Assembly (NCBI RefSeq): GCF_049445855.1
Contig: NZ_JBMSDV010000005.1
Coordinates: forward strand, 124,001 to 188,000
DNA length: 64,000 nucleotides
Source: JAGOCV01 sp049445855
GTDB lineage: Bacteria; Pseudomonadota; Gammaproteobacteria; Burkholderiales; Burkholderiaceae_C
Reading direction: 5' to 3'
The notes beneath the pieces were generated by a model. The model made no database searches. It worked only from the letters and a program-made list of their open reading frames with translations, and was not told the origin of the DNA. The stretch's first letter is position 1, and the number at the start of each line of letters is the position of its first letter. Below, in pieces: positions 7,462 to 14,889 of the stretch. A program made the translations under genes and the position numbers.

Positions 7462-8148
7462 ATGCCCGGTGCCGACGCAGCCCTGAGTGCCATCGTCCTC
7501 ACGCTCAAGCTGGCGGGTTTGACGACGCTCATCCTGCTGCTTGTCGGCACGCCGCTGGCCTGGTGGTTGTCGCGCACACGTTCATGGCTCAAGGGGCCCG
7601 TGGGCGCGATGGTCGCCCTGCCCCTCGTGTTGCCGCCTTCGGTGCTGGGCTTCTACCTTCTGGTGAGCATGGGCCCGAACGGCCCCATCGGCCAGTTCAC
7701 ACAGTCCATCGGCATCGGCATCCTGCCCTTCAGCTTCGCGGGCCTCGTGGTCGGCTCGGTGCTGTATTCGATGCCCTTCGTCGTGCAGCCGATCCAGAAC
7801 GCATTCGAGGCGATGGGTGACCGCCCGCTCGAAGCCGCGGCCACACTGCGCGCATCGAAGCTCGACACGTTTTTCAACGTGGCGTTGCCGCTCGCGCGCC
7901 CCGGCTACCTCACCGCCACGGTGATGGGTTTCGCGCACACCGTCGGTGAATTCGGCGTGGTGCTGATGATCGGCGGCAACATCCCCGGGACAACGCGCAC
8001 GGTTTCCGTGCAGATCTACGACCACGTGGAAGCCATCGAGTACGCGCAGGCGCACTGGCTGGCCGGCGGCATGGTGGCGTTCTCGTTCGTGGTGCTGCTC
8101 TCGCTGTACCTGCTCAATCCCACGGGGCAACGGCGGGGGACGCGATGA
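7462..8148 (+). CDS. modB: Molybdate ABC transporter permease ModB
   Basis: Inner-membrane permease of 228 residues with about five membrane segments. The EAA loop that docks on ModC is clear (EAAATLRASKLDTFFNVALPLARPGY). The stretch PLVLPPSVLGFYLLV and the GEFGVVLMIGGNIPGTT region are typical of ModB. Its stop codon overlaps the modC start (8145-8148, ATGA), so the two are translationally coupled. Confidence 0.95.
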   Translation: MPGADAALSAIVLTLKLAGLTTLILLLVGTPLAWWLSRTRSWLKGPVGAMVALPLVLPPSVLGFYLLVSMGPNGPIGQFTQSIGIGILPFSFAGLVVGSVLYSMPFVVQPIQNAFEAMGDRPLEAAATLRASKLDTFFNVALPLARPGYLTATVMGFAHTVGEFGVVLMIGGNIPGTTRTVSVQIYDHVEAIEYAQAHWLAGGMVAFSFVVLLSLYLLNPTGQRRGTR

Positions 8149-9242
8149 GCGCATCTCCATCGCACACGTCCGGCCGGATCGATGCGCGCTTCCGCATCGA
8201 GCGCGAGGCCTTCACGCTCGACGTCGCGCTCGACCTGCCGGGCAGCGGCATCAGCGCGCTGTTCGGCCCGTCGGGCTGCGGCAAGACGACGACGCTACGT
8301 GCACTGGCTGGTCTCGAGCGCACACCGGCCGGGCATCTGCACATGAAGGGCGAGGTCTGGCAGGACGCGGCGACCTTCGTCCCGACGCATCGACGCCCCT
8401 TGGGCTACGTGTTCCAGGAAGCGAGCCTGTTCGACCATCTCGATGTGCGCGGCAATGTGGAGTTCGGCATGAAGCGCGTGCCGGCGGCCGGGCGTCGCGT
8501 GCCACTGGAACAGGCCGTCGAACTGCTGGGCATCCCGCACCTGATGGACCGCAAGCCGCAGACCTTGTCCGGCGGCGAACGCCAGCGCGTGGGCATCGCG
8601 CGCGCACTCGCCACGAGCCCGCGCCTGCTGCTGCTGGACGAACCGCTTTCGGCGCTGGATGCACAGCGCAAGGCCGAGGTTCTGCCGTACCTGGAGAAGC
8701 TGCACGCGGAACTCGACATTCCGATGGTCTATGTGAGTCATGCGCTCGATGAGGTCGCGCGTCTTGCGGATCATCTGGTGCTGATGGATGCGGGCCGCGT
8801 CGTCGCGAGCGGGGACACGCAGGCCATGCTCACACGGCTGGACCTGCCGCTCGCGCACGGCGACACGGCCAGCGCCATCGTCGAGGGGCGCGTCATGGCG
8901 CATGACGCAGCGGATCACCTCACGCAGGTCGGCTTCGCAGGCGGGAGCCTGCTGCTCACGAGCACCACGGCCCGTGCGACGGGCGACGCGGTGCGCCTGC
9001 GCATCCAGGCGCGCGACGTGAGCCTCACGCTGCAGCCGCAACAGGACACGAGCATCCTGAACATCCTGCCTGCAACGGTGGCGGGTGTCGAAGACGACAG
9101 CCCGGGCCAGCGCATGGTGGCGCTGGATGTGTCGGGCGTGCGGATCCTCGCGCGTGTGACGCAGCGGTCGGCGCAAACGCTGGCCCTCGCGCCGGGCCAG
9201 CGTGTGTTCGCGCAGATCAAGGGCGTCGCGGTCCTGGGTTGA
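8145..9242 (+). CDS. modC: Molybdate ABC transporter ATP-binding protein ModC
   Basis: ATPase of the molybdate importer, 365 residues, cytosolic face of the membrane. It shows Walker A GPSGCGKTTT, Q-loop in VFQEASLFDHL, signature LSGGERQRVGIARA, Walker B LLLLDEPLSALD and the switch His in YVSHALDEV. A C-terminal MOP/TOBE domain (from about residue 290) can bind molybdate and give feedback inhibition, as known for ModC. Convergent with tupA, whose 3' end is 26 bases away. Confidence 0.95.
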   Translation: MSASPSHTSGRIDARFRIEREAFTLDVALDLPGSGISALFGPSGCGKTTTLRALAGLERTPAGHLHMKGEVWQDAATFVPTHRRPLGYVFQEASLFDHLDVRGNVEFGMKRVPAAGRRVPLEQAVELLGIPHLMDRKPQTLSGGERQRVGIARALATSPRLLLLDEPLSALDAQRKAEVLPYLEKLHAELDIPMVYVSHALDEVARLADHLVLMDAGRVVASGDTQAMLTRLDLPLAHGDTASAIVEGRVMAHDAADHLTQVGFAGGSLLLTSTTARATGDAVRLRIQARDVSLTLQPQQDTSILNILPATVAGVEDDSPGQRMVALDVSGVRILARVTQRSAQTLALAPGQRVFAQIKGVAVLG

Positions 9243-9268
9243 GGTCCGGCCAACCGCAGGCCTCGGGC

Positions 9269-10099
9269 TTACTTGCCCGCGTTCGGGAAGAACAACTGCT
9301 CGCCGCCGATCTTGTACGCGGCGATGGTCGACTGCCCGGCCGGCGACACGATCCAGTCCACGAACTTCTGCGCTTCGGCCGCCTTCAGGTGCGGGAATTT
9401 CGCGGGGCTCACCACCATCACGCCATACTGGTTGAACAGGCGCTTGTCACCTTCCACCAGCACCACCAGGTCGCCACGGTTCTTGAAGCTCAGCCAGGTG
9501 CCGCGGTCGGCCAGCACATAGCCGTTGGATGACGAACCGATGTTGAGCGCCGGGCCCATGCCACAACCGCATTCCTTGTAGCCCGTGCCCTTGGCGCTGG
9601 CCAGGCCCGCCTGGTTCCAGTAGCGCAGTTCCGCCGCATGCGTGCCGCTTTTGTCGCCGCGCGAAATGAACGGCGCGTTGGCGGCCGAGACCTTCTTGAG
9701 CGCTTCCACGATGTCGTTGCCCCTGGTCTTCGCCGGATCGTCCTTGGGGCCGACGAGCACGAAGTCGTTGTACATCACCGGAAGGCGCCTGGCTGCGAAG
9801 CCGTCGGCAACGAACTTCTCCTCGGCCACCGTGTCGTGCACGAACAGCACATCGGCGTCTCCGCGTCTGGCCATGTCGATGGCCTGGCCGGTGCCCACGG
9901 CCACGACCTTGATGTCGATGCCACTGGCCTTCTTGAACTCGGGCAGCAGATGGCCGAAGAGGCCCGATTGCTCCGTGGACGTGGTGGATGCCATCGTGAT
10001 GGCCTGCGCACTGGCGGCAGAGGCCATGCCGAACAGCGGCACAACGAATGCGGCGGCTAGCAGCGCGCGGCGAAGGCGGGAAGATGCATGGACGTTCAT
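9269..10099 (-). CDS. tupA: Tungstate ABC transporter substrate-binding protein TupA
   Basis: Periplasmic receptor of 276 residues. A signal peptide (LLAAAFVVPLFGMASAASA) precedes the tungstate-binding signature ITMASTTSTEQSGLFGHLLPEF, then VVAVGTGQAIDMARRGDADVLFVHD and FISRGDKSGTHAAELRYW. These match the TupA/WtpA-like family, which binds tungstate far more tightly than molybdate. The start is fixed by the ATGA overlap with the tupC stop (10096-10099); the reading frame stays open upstream but is then antisense-like noise. Last gene of tupB-tupC-tupA. Confidence 0.92.
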   Translation of the reverse strand: MNVHASSRLRRALLAAAFVVPLFGMASAASAQAITMASTTSTEQSGLFGHLLPEFKKASGIDIKVVAVGTGQAIDMARRGDADVLFVHDTVAEEKFVADGFAARRLPVMYNDFVLVGPKDDPAKTRGNDIVEALKKVSAANAPFISRGDKSGTHAAELRYWNQAGLASAKGTGYKECGCGMGPALNIGSSSNGYVLADRGTWLSFKNRGDLVVLVEGDKRLFNQYGVMVVSPAKFPHLKAAEAQKFVDWIVSPAGQSTIAAYKIGGEQLFFPNAGK

Positions 10100-10839
10100 A
10101 TGAGTTCTCCTTTGACAAACAAGCGGGCTTCTTCGGGCAGCGGCCCGTTGAAGAATTCGTGCACCGGCAGGTCGGCCACCAGCCGGCCCTGCTCGAGATA
10201 GATCACGCGGCTGGCCAGGCGCTTCACCTGGCCCAGGTTGTGGCTGCTGAAGACGAGCGTCATGCCATCGCGCGCCGCGAATTCGGCGACCAGTGCTTCC
10301 ACATCGCGCTTGGCGGTCGGGTCGAGGCTGGCCGTGGGTTCGTCCAGCAGCAGCACGTCGGGCTGCAAGGCCCACGCACGGGCCAGCGCCAGCCGCTGCT
10401 GCTGGCCGCCCGAGAGCGTGCGTGCATTGCGCGTGGCCAGCTCCTGCATGCCGGTGCGCGCGAGTGCCGCATGCGCCCGCGCTTTCGCGTCGCTCCAGCC
10501 CATGCCGCCCAGCCAGAGTCCGAGCGCCACGTTGGTGTGCACGCTCATGCGCATCATGTGCGGCCGCTGGAACAGCATGGCCTGGCGCGCCGACGCACTG
10601 CGTGTCACCGCGCCGCCGCTGGTCGTGACGAGGCCGTGCATCACACGCAGCAGCGTGCTCTTGCCGCTGCCGTTGGCGCCGATCAGCGCGACACGTTCGC
10701 CCGCTGCCACGGTGAGCGATACGTCGTGAAGTGCGCGCACGGCGCCATAGCGCACATCCACATGGCGCAAGCCGACGACCGGTGGCGATGTGGTCGCCAC
10801 GCCCCGTGCCTCGCCTGCCGGCAGGACATCCGTCCTCAT
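10096..10839 (-). CDS. tupC: Tungstate ABC transporter ATP-binding protein TupC
   Basis: ATPase of 247 residues with Walker A IGANGSGKSTLL, signature LSGGQQQRLALARA, Walker B VLLLDEPTASLDP and switch His in VFSSHNLGQVKRLA. No C-terminal MOP domain, unlike ModC, which fits the Tup type. Start overlaps the tupB stop by four bases and its own stop overlaps the tupA start, so the three genes are coupled. Confidence 0.92.
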   Translation of the reverse strand: MRTDVLPAGEARGVATTSPPVVGLRHVDVRYGAVRALHDVSLTVAAGERVALIGANGSGKSTLLRVMHGLVTTSGGAVTRSASARQAMLFQRPHMMRMSVHTNVALGLWLGGMGWSDAKARAHAALARTGMQELATRNARTLSGGQQQRLALARAWALQPDVLLLDEPTASLDPTAKRDVEALVAEFAARDGMTLVFSSHNLGQVKRLASRVIYLEQGRLVADLPVHEFFNGPLPEEARLFVKGELI

Positions 10840-11594
10840 GCGGTGATGCCTCGCGTGGCATGCGGCAGATCGGCGGCGCCGCCATCCACGCGTTCGCGCC
10901 AGCGGCGCACGACCGAAATCAGCGCGTTGAGCACCAGCACCACGAGCAGCAGCACGATGCCCAGCGCCACCGCCAGCGGCAGGTCGCCCTTGCTCGTCTC
11001 CAGCGCGATGGCCGTCGTCATGACGCGCGTGAAGCCGTCGATGTTGCCGCCCACCACCATCACCGCGCCCACTTCCGACACCGCACGGCCAAAAGCAGCG
11101 ATCAGCACCGTGAGCAAGGCATAGCGCTCATCGGCCACCAGCAGCAGGCTGCGCCGCAGCGTCCCCGCGCCGAGCGAGCGCAGTTGCTCGCCGTGGGCAC
11201 GGTCTGCGTCTTCCACCACCTGGCGGGTCAGCGCGGTCACCATCGGCAGCACCAGCACCGTCTGTGCCAGCACCATGGCCTTGAACGAAAACAGCCAGCC
11301 CAGGAAACCCAGCGGGCCCGAGCGCGACAGCAGCAGGTAGATCACAAGGCCCACCACCACCGAGGGCAATGCGAGAAAGGTGTTGAGCACGGTGAGCACC
11401 GCATCGCGTCCGGCAAAGCGCGCCGTGCCCAGCCATGCGCCGAGCACCAGACCGAACGTACAGGCGAGCACGCAGGCCGTGGCGCTCACCGACAGGGACC
11501 GCGCGACGATGGCCATCAGTGCAGGATCGACAGAGACGATCAGCTGCCAGGCCGTGCTCAGGGCATATGAAAAACCATTCATGGGGCGTCGCAT
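10836..11594 (-). CDS. tupB: Tungstate ABC transporter permease TupB
   Basis: Inner-membrane permease, 252 residues, five or six predicted segments. The EAA-like docking loop is LRSLGAGTLRRSLLLVADERY, and the region FGRAVSEVGAVMVVGGNIDGFTR is typical of TupB. An in-frame ATG four codons in (11582) has a better placed AGGA ribosome site and may be the real start. First gene of tupBCA; divergent from the ModE-HTH regulator with a dyad operator between them. Confidence 0.92.
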   Translation of the reverse strand: MRRPMNGFSYALSTAWQLIVSVDPALMAIVARSLSVSATACVLACTFGLVLGAWLGTARFAGRDAVLTVLNTFLALPSVVVGLVIYLLLSRSGPLGFLGWLFSFKAMVLAQTVLVLPMVTALTRQVVEDADRAHGEQLRSLGAGTLRRSLLLVADERYALLTVLIAAFGRAVSEVGAVMVVGGNIDGFTRVMTTAIALETSKGDLPLAVALGIVLLLVVLVLNALISVVRRWRERVDGGAADLPHATRGITA

Positions 11595-11634
11595 CCTAAC
11601 GGCAGGAGCAACAACCCTCCATCGGGGTTGGCGA

Positions 11635-11656
11635 GTTATGCAATCTCATGCATAGG
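11635..11656. promoter_or_regulatory. Dyad operator between tupBCA and its divergent regulator
   Basis: TATGCA-N6-TGCATA is a perfect 6+6 inverted repeat (11637-11654), extended to GTTAT-N12-ATAGG. The spacing of the GTTAT/ATA-type outer arms is that of ModE-type boxes. It lies between the divergent starts of tupB and the regulator gene, about 50 bases from each. Likely bound by the regulator at 11712, by ModE, or by both. Confidence 0.6.
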
Positions 11657-11711
11657 TTCGCCGAGCCAGCCGTGCACCCGGAGATGCAGCTCTTTCAGGC
11701 ACACTCCTGCG

Positions 11712-12827
11712 GTGCGCAAAGTCGAACTCTCCTACTCGCTGGCCGGGCAACGCAGCACCGGCGCGCTGATCCGCAATCCGCTGATGGACCTGCTCAACGC
11801 CGTGCGGGAGCAGGGCTCGATCTCCGGGGCGGCAAAGGCACTGGACCTGTCCTACCGCCATGTATGGGGTGAGCTCAAGCGCTGGGAACAGGAGCTCGGC
11901 CACTCGCTCATCGTCTGGGACAAGGGGCAGCCCGCGCGTCTGTCCGAGTTCGGCGACAAGCTGCTGTGGGCCGAGCGGCAGGCGCAGGCCCGTCTTGCGC
12001 CGCAGATCGAGGCATTGCACGCCGACCTGGAACGCGCCTTCGCCGTTGCCTTCGACGACGCGGCCCACGTCCTGACCTTCTACGCCAGCCATGACGATGC
12101 GCTGGTCGCGTTGCGCGAGCATGCGTCCGCGCATGCACGGCTGCACCTGGACATCCGCTTCACCGGCAGTGTGGACGCGATCCAGGCGCTCAACGAAGGG
12201 CGCTGCGTGATGGCGGGCTTCCACACACTCGAGCAGCCCGCCACCGGCACGCTCGCGCAGCAGATCTACCAGCCGCTGCTCAAGCCCGGGCTGCACAAGA
12301 TCATCGGCTTCGCGTTGCGCAGCCAGGGGCTGGTGGTCGCGCGAGGCAATCCCAAGCGCATCACCTCGCTGGACGACGTGATCTCGCGCAAGCTCCGCTA
12401 CGTCAACCGGCCGCTGGGCACCGGCACGCGCGTGCTGCTTGAGGAAATGCTGGCGCAGTGCAAGCGCGACGGCAATGCGCTCAACGGCTACGAGCGCGCG
12501 GAGACATCGCACTCGGCCGTGGCGCAGGCCGTCGCCGCAGGCAGCGCGGACGCAGGCCTTGTCATCGAATCAGCTGCGCGCGCCGCGGGCCTGGACTTCG
12601 TTCCCCTGCTGCAGGAGCGCTATCACCTCGTCTGTCTGAAGTCGGCGCTGGAGCAACCGGCAACACGGGCCCTGCTCGACGTGCTGCGTACGCTTGCGTG
12701 GCAGCAGCAACTGGGCGCCCTGCCCGGCTACACCCCGATCCAGAGCGGCGAAGTGCTGTCGATGCGCCGCCTGCTGCCATGGTGGAGCTTCCGCCGCGAG
12801 AAGGCGCGAGCCACCGGGCCGGCGTGA
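11712..12827 (+). CDS. ModE-type HTH regulator with periplasmic-binding-protein-like domain
   Basis: About 371 residues. The N-terminal LysR/ModE-type HTH (IRNPLMDLLNAVREQGSISG, then AAKALDLSYRHVWGELKRWE) is followed by a substrate-binding-like domain (from about residue 105, with VDAIQALNEGRCVMAGFHT, LVVARGNP and NRPLGTGTRVLLEEML). This PBP-like domain is common in oxyanion regulators in place of the MOP domains of ModE. The open frame begins at 11628, but the first 28 residues are not family-like. The GTG at 11712 (VRKVELSYSL) is the more probable start. Divergent from tupBCA, which it probably senses tungstate/molybdate for (inference). Confidence 0.82.
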   Translation: MRKVELSYSLAGQRSTGALIRNPLMDLLNAVREQGSISGAAKALDLSYRHVWGELKRWEQELGHSLIVWDKGQPARLSEFGDKLLWAERQAQARLAPQIEALHADLERAFAVAFDDAAHVLTFYASHDDALVALREHASAHARLHLDIRFTGSVDAIQALNEGRCVMAGFHTLEQPATGTLAQQIYQPLLKPGLHKIIGFALRSQGLVVARGNPKRITSLDDVISRKLRYVNRPLGTGTRVLLEEMLAQCKRDGNALNGYERAETSHSAVAQAVAAGSADAGLVIESAARAAGLDFVPLLQERYHLVCLKSALEQPATRALLDVLRTLAWQQQLGALPGYTPIQSGEVLSMRRLLPWWSFRREKARATGPA

Positions 12828-12845
12828 GCGGCCTGCAGTTGCGAC

Positions 12846-14102
12846 TCAGATGCTGCAGGTCCTGAACCCCGAGAAATGATCGTCCCGCCCGGGCAGCGCA
12901 AACCCTCGATGCCCCGGGTGCTTCATGCGGGCCCGCGTGGCGAACGATGCACCGCGCATCGCGCGGGCCTTGCCGAACCAGGGCACGGAATAGTCCACCC
13001 ACGGACCAGCGACGAAACCGGGATAAGGACGGAACATGTTTGCCGTCCACTCGTGCACTTCGCCCCAGCGGAAACCACGCCCCGCGGCAGTGTGCGCCGC
13101 GATTTCCCACTCGATCTCCGTCGCCAGCCTGCGGCCCGCCCAGCGCGCCCAGGCATCGGCCTCCCACCAGCTCACGTGCGTGGCCGGCTGGTTGCCCGCT
13201 GCTCGCACGCGCTTGCCGAAGCGCAACTGCATGACTGCGCCGCTGGCCGTGCCGATCTCGTCCACGTGACGCGGGCCACGCCGGCCCTCCTGGGCGGCCA
13301 CGCGTTCCAGCCATTGCCAGCCTTCGGGCGACCAGAGTTCCTCGCGGTCATAGCCGCTGTCGTCCACGAATTCCACGTACTGCGACCAGGTGACCGGCTG
13401 CGCATCGATCTCGAACTCGGGCACGGATTCCGCGTGCTGCGCGCCTTCGTTGTCGAACATGAAGCCGCCCTCGGGTGTGCCCATCTGCCAGCGCGTGGCC
13501 GGCACGAGCAGCGGCTCGCGCACCACGCCAGCCGGACCGGGTGGCACCTGCAGGGGAACACCGAGCGCCTGCGCCATCGCTACAAGTTGCTCGCCACGCC
13601 AGTCCTCATGGAAAAGCGCGAGCCGGAAGAAATAGAGGCCGTCGTCGGTCCCGGGCGCCTTGTCCAGCAGTTCGAGGGTGCCCTCCAGTGTTTCGCGCAA
13701 CCAGGCGCGGGTGGCCGTGGCGTCCGGCAGGCCGGACGCAGCGCGACCGGATCCGCGTTGCTGCGATGCATCCCAGAACGGGTCGGCCATGGGCTCGATG
13801 GACGCCAGTCGCGTGGGTTGCGCGGGGCACGCCACGCCACGGCTGCGTTGGGTGTTGCGGCCGATCCAGTATTCGGCGAACCAGCCGATGTGCCCGGCCA
13901 GCCAGAGGGCGCCGGCGCAATCGCTGCCGGTTTGCTCGGGCACCGTTTCGGTGCCATCGATGCCGATCGCCTGCTCGAATGCCGCGAGCAGCCGCAAGGT
14001 GTGATTGCGCGCGTCCATCAGCGCCACCGAGAGCAGGTCGCCCCCGGCCCGGCGCATGCCGGGCGAGTCGATGCTCCGGGGTACCGCCAGCGGTGAAGTC
14101 AT
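12846..14102 (-). CDS. EgtB/SenA-like nonheme-iron sulfoxide/selenoxide synthase homologue
   Basis: A 418-residue protein with an N-terminal DinB_2-like helical domain (about 25-190) and a C-terminal formylglycine-generating-enzyme fold (about 215-418; HVSWWEADAWARWAGRRLAT, EIEWEIAAH, VHEWTANMF, FSGFRTCSI). Family members join histidine betaine to a sulfur or selenium donor (ergothioneine or selenoneine). The iron ligands of EgtB are His-51, His-134 and His-138. Here H71 and H165 are present, but the third position is Arg-169 (LFHEDWRGEQ). No egtD, senB or selD homologue is adjacent. SenA is my preferred family by resemblance to Burkholderiales proteins, but activity is uncertain. Convergent with the ModE-HTH regulator. 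Confidence 0.75.
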   Translation of the reverse strand: MTSPLAVPRSIDSPGMRRAGGDLLSVALMDARNHTLRLLAAFEQAIGIDGTETVPEQTGSDCAGALWLAGHIGWFAEYWIGRNTQRSRGVACPAQPTRLASIEPMADPFWDASQQRGSGRAASGLPDATATRAWLRETLEGTLELLDKAPGTDDGLYFFRLALFHEDWRGEQLVAMAQALGVPLQVPPGPAGVVREPLLVPATRWQMGTPEGGFMFDNEGAQHAESVPEFEIDAQPVTWSQYVEFVDDSGYDREELWSPEGWQWLERVAAQEGRRGPRHVDEIGTASGAVMQLRFGKRVRAAGNQPATHVSWWEADAWARWAGRRLATEIEWEIAAHTAAGRGFRWGEVHEWTANMFRPYPGFVAGPWVDYSVPWFGKARAMRGASFATRARMKHPGHRGFALPGRDDHFSGFRTCSI

Positions 14103-14268
14103 GCGGACATTATGCGGTGCCCCCGGGATTACACCGTCACCTTTCCGTCAGCTTCGATCCTATAGTCTCCCTCTAGAATCCCGGCGCCAAGATCTACCGG
14201 CACGCCTGCGTAAAGCGGTCGTGCCGGTACGTTTATGGACTGGCCCAAACCTACTTGGAGACAAAACA

Positions 14269-14871
14269 ATGAATGCGCTGCTCAAGCTCTCAAAGGGCAT
14301 CGACTGGCTGAGCGCCCAGATCGGCAAGTACGTCATCTGGCTCATCCTGGCGTCGGTGGTCATCAGTGGCATCAATGCCCTGGTCCGCAAGATTTTCAAC
14401 ATGAGCTCCAACGCCTATCTCGAAGTGCAGTGGTACCTCTTCGCCGCGTCGTTCATGCTGGCGGCGGGTTACACCCTCCTCAATGGCGAACACGTCAAGA
14501 TCGACGTGATCTCGGGACGCCTGTCCAAGCGCAAACAGATCTGGATCGACATCATCGGTTTCGCGCTGTTCCTCACGCCGATGTGCCTCGTGGTCCTGTA
14601 CTACGGAATTCCGTATTTCCTGCAGGCCTGGCGTTCGGGTGAGGTGTCGTCGAACGCCGGTGGCCTGATCCGCTGGCCCGTGTACCTGATGATGCCGCTG
14701 GGCTTCACGCTGCTGATGCTGCAGGGCTTTTCGGAACTCATCAAGCGCATCGCATTCCTGCGCGGCCTGATCGAGGATCCGACGACCAAGAAGATCGAGA
14801 AGACGGCGGAGGAGGAACTGGCGGAGTCCATCCGCAACCTCACGCAATCCAAGGCCGCCAGGGCCGAATAA
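14269..14871 (+). CDS. TRAP transporter small permease (DctQ family)
   Basis: A 200-residue membrane protein with four segments, the DctQ layout (YVIWLILASVVISGINALVRK and EVQWYLFAASFMLAAGYTLL). It partners the large DctM subunit in Na+-driven uptake of organic acids. The open frame extends far upstream, but GGAG (14256-14259) before the ATG at 14269 fixes the start. A long charged C-terminal helix follows the last segment. The 165-base upstream gap holds two possible -10 boxes (TATAGT at 14161, TAGAAT at 14174) with no convincing -35. DctM follows after 18 bases. Confidence 0.9.
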   Translation: MNALLKLSKGIDWLSAQIGKYVIWLILASVVISGINALVRKIFNMSSNAYLEVQWYLFAASFMLAAGYTLLNGEHVKIDVISGRLSKRKQIWIDIIGFALFLTPMCLVVLYYGIPYFLQAWRSGEVSSNAGGLIRWPVYLMMPLGFTLLMLQGFSELIKRIAFLRGLIEDPTTKKIEKTAEEELAESIRNLTQSKAARAE

Positions 14872-14889
14872 GAAGAGGGAGACAAAGCC

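Noticed and set aside
9269..10885. Apparent 538-residue fusion protein including TupA
   Set aside because: The first 262 residues lie in another frame across tupC and are not protein-like; TupA starts at 10099 with an ATGA overlap.
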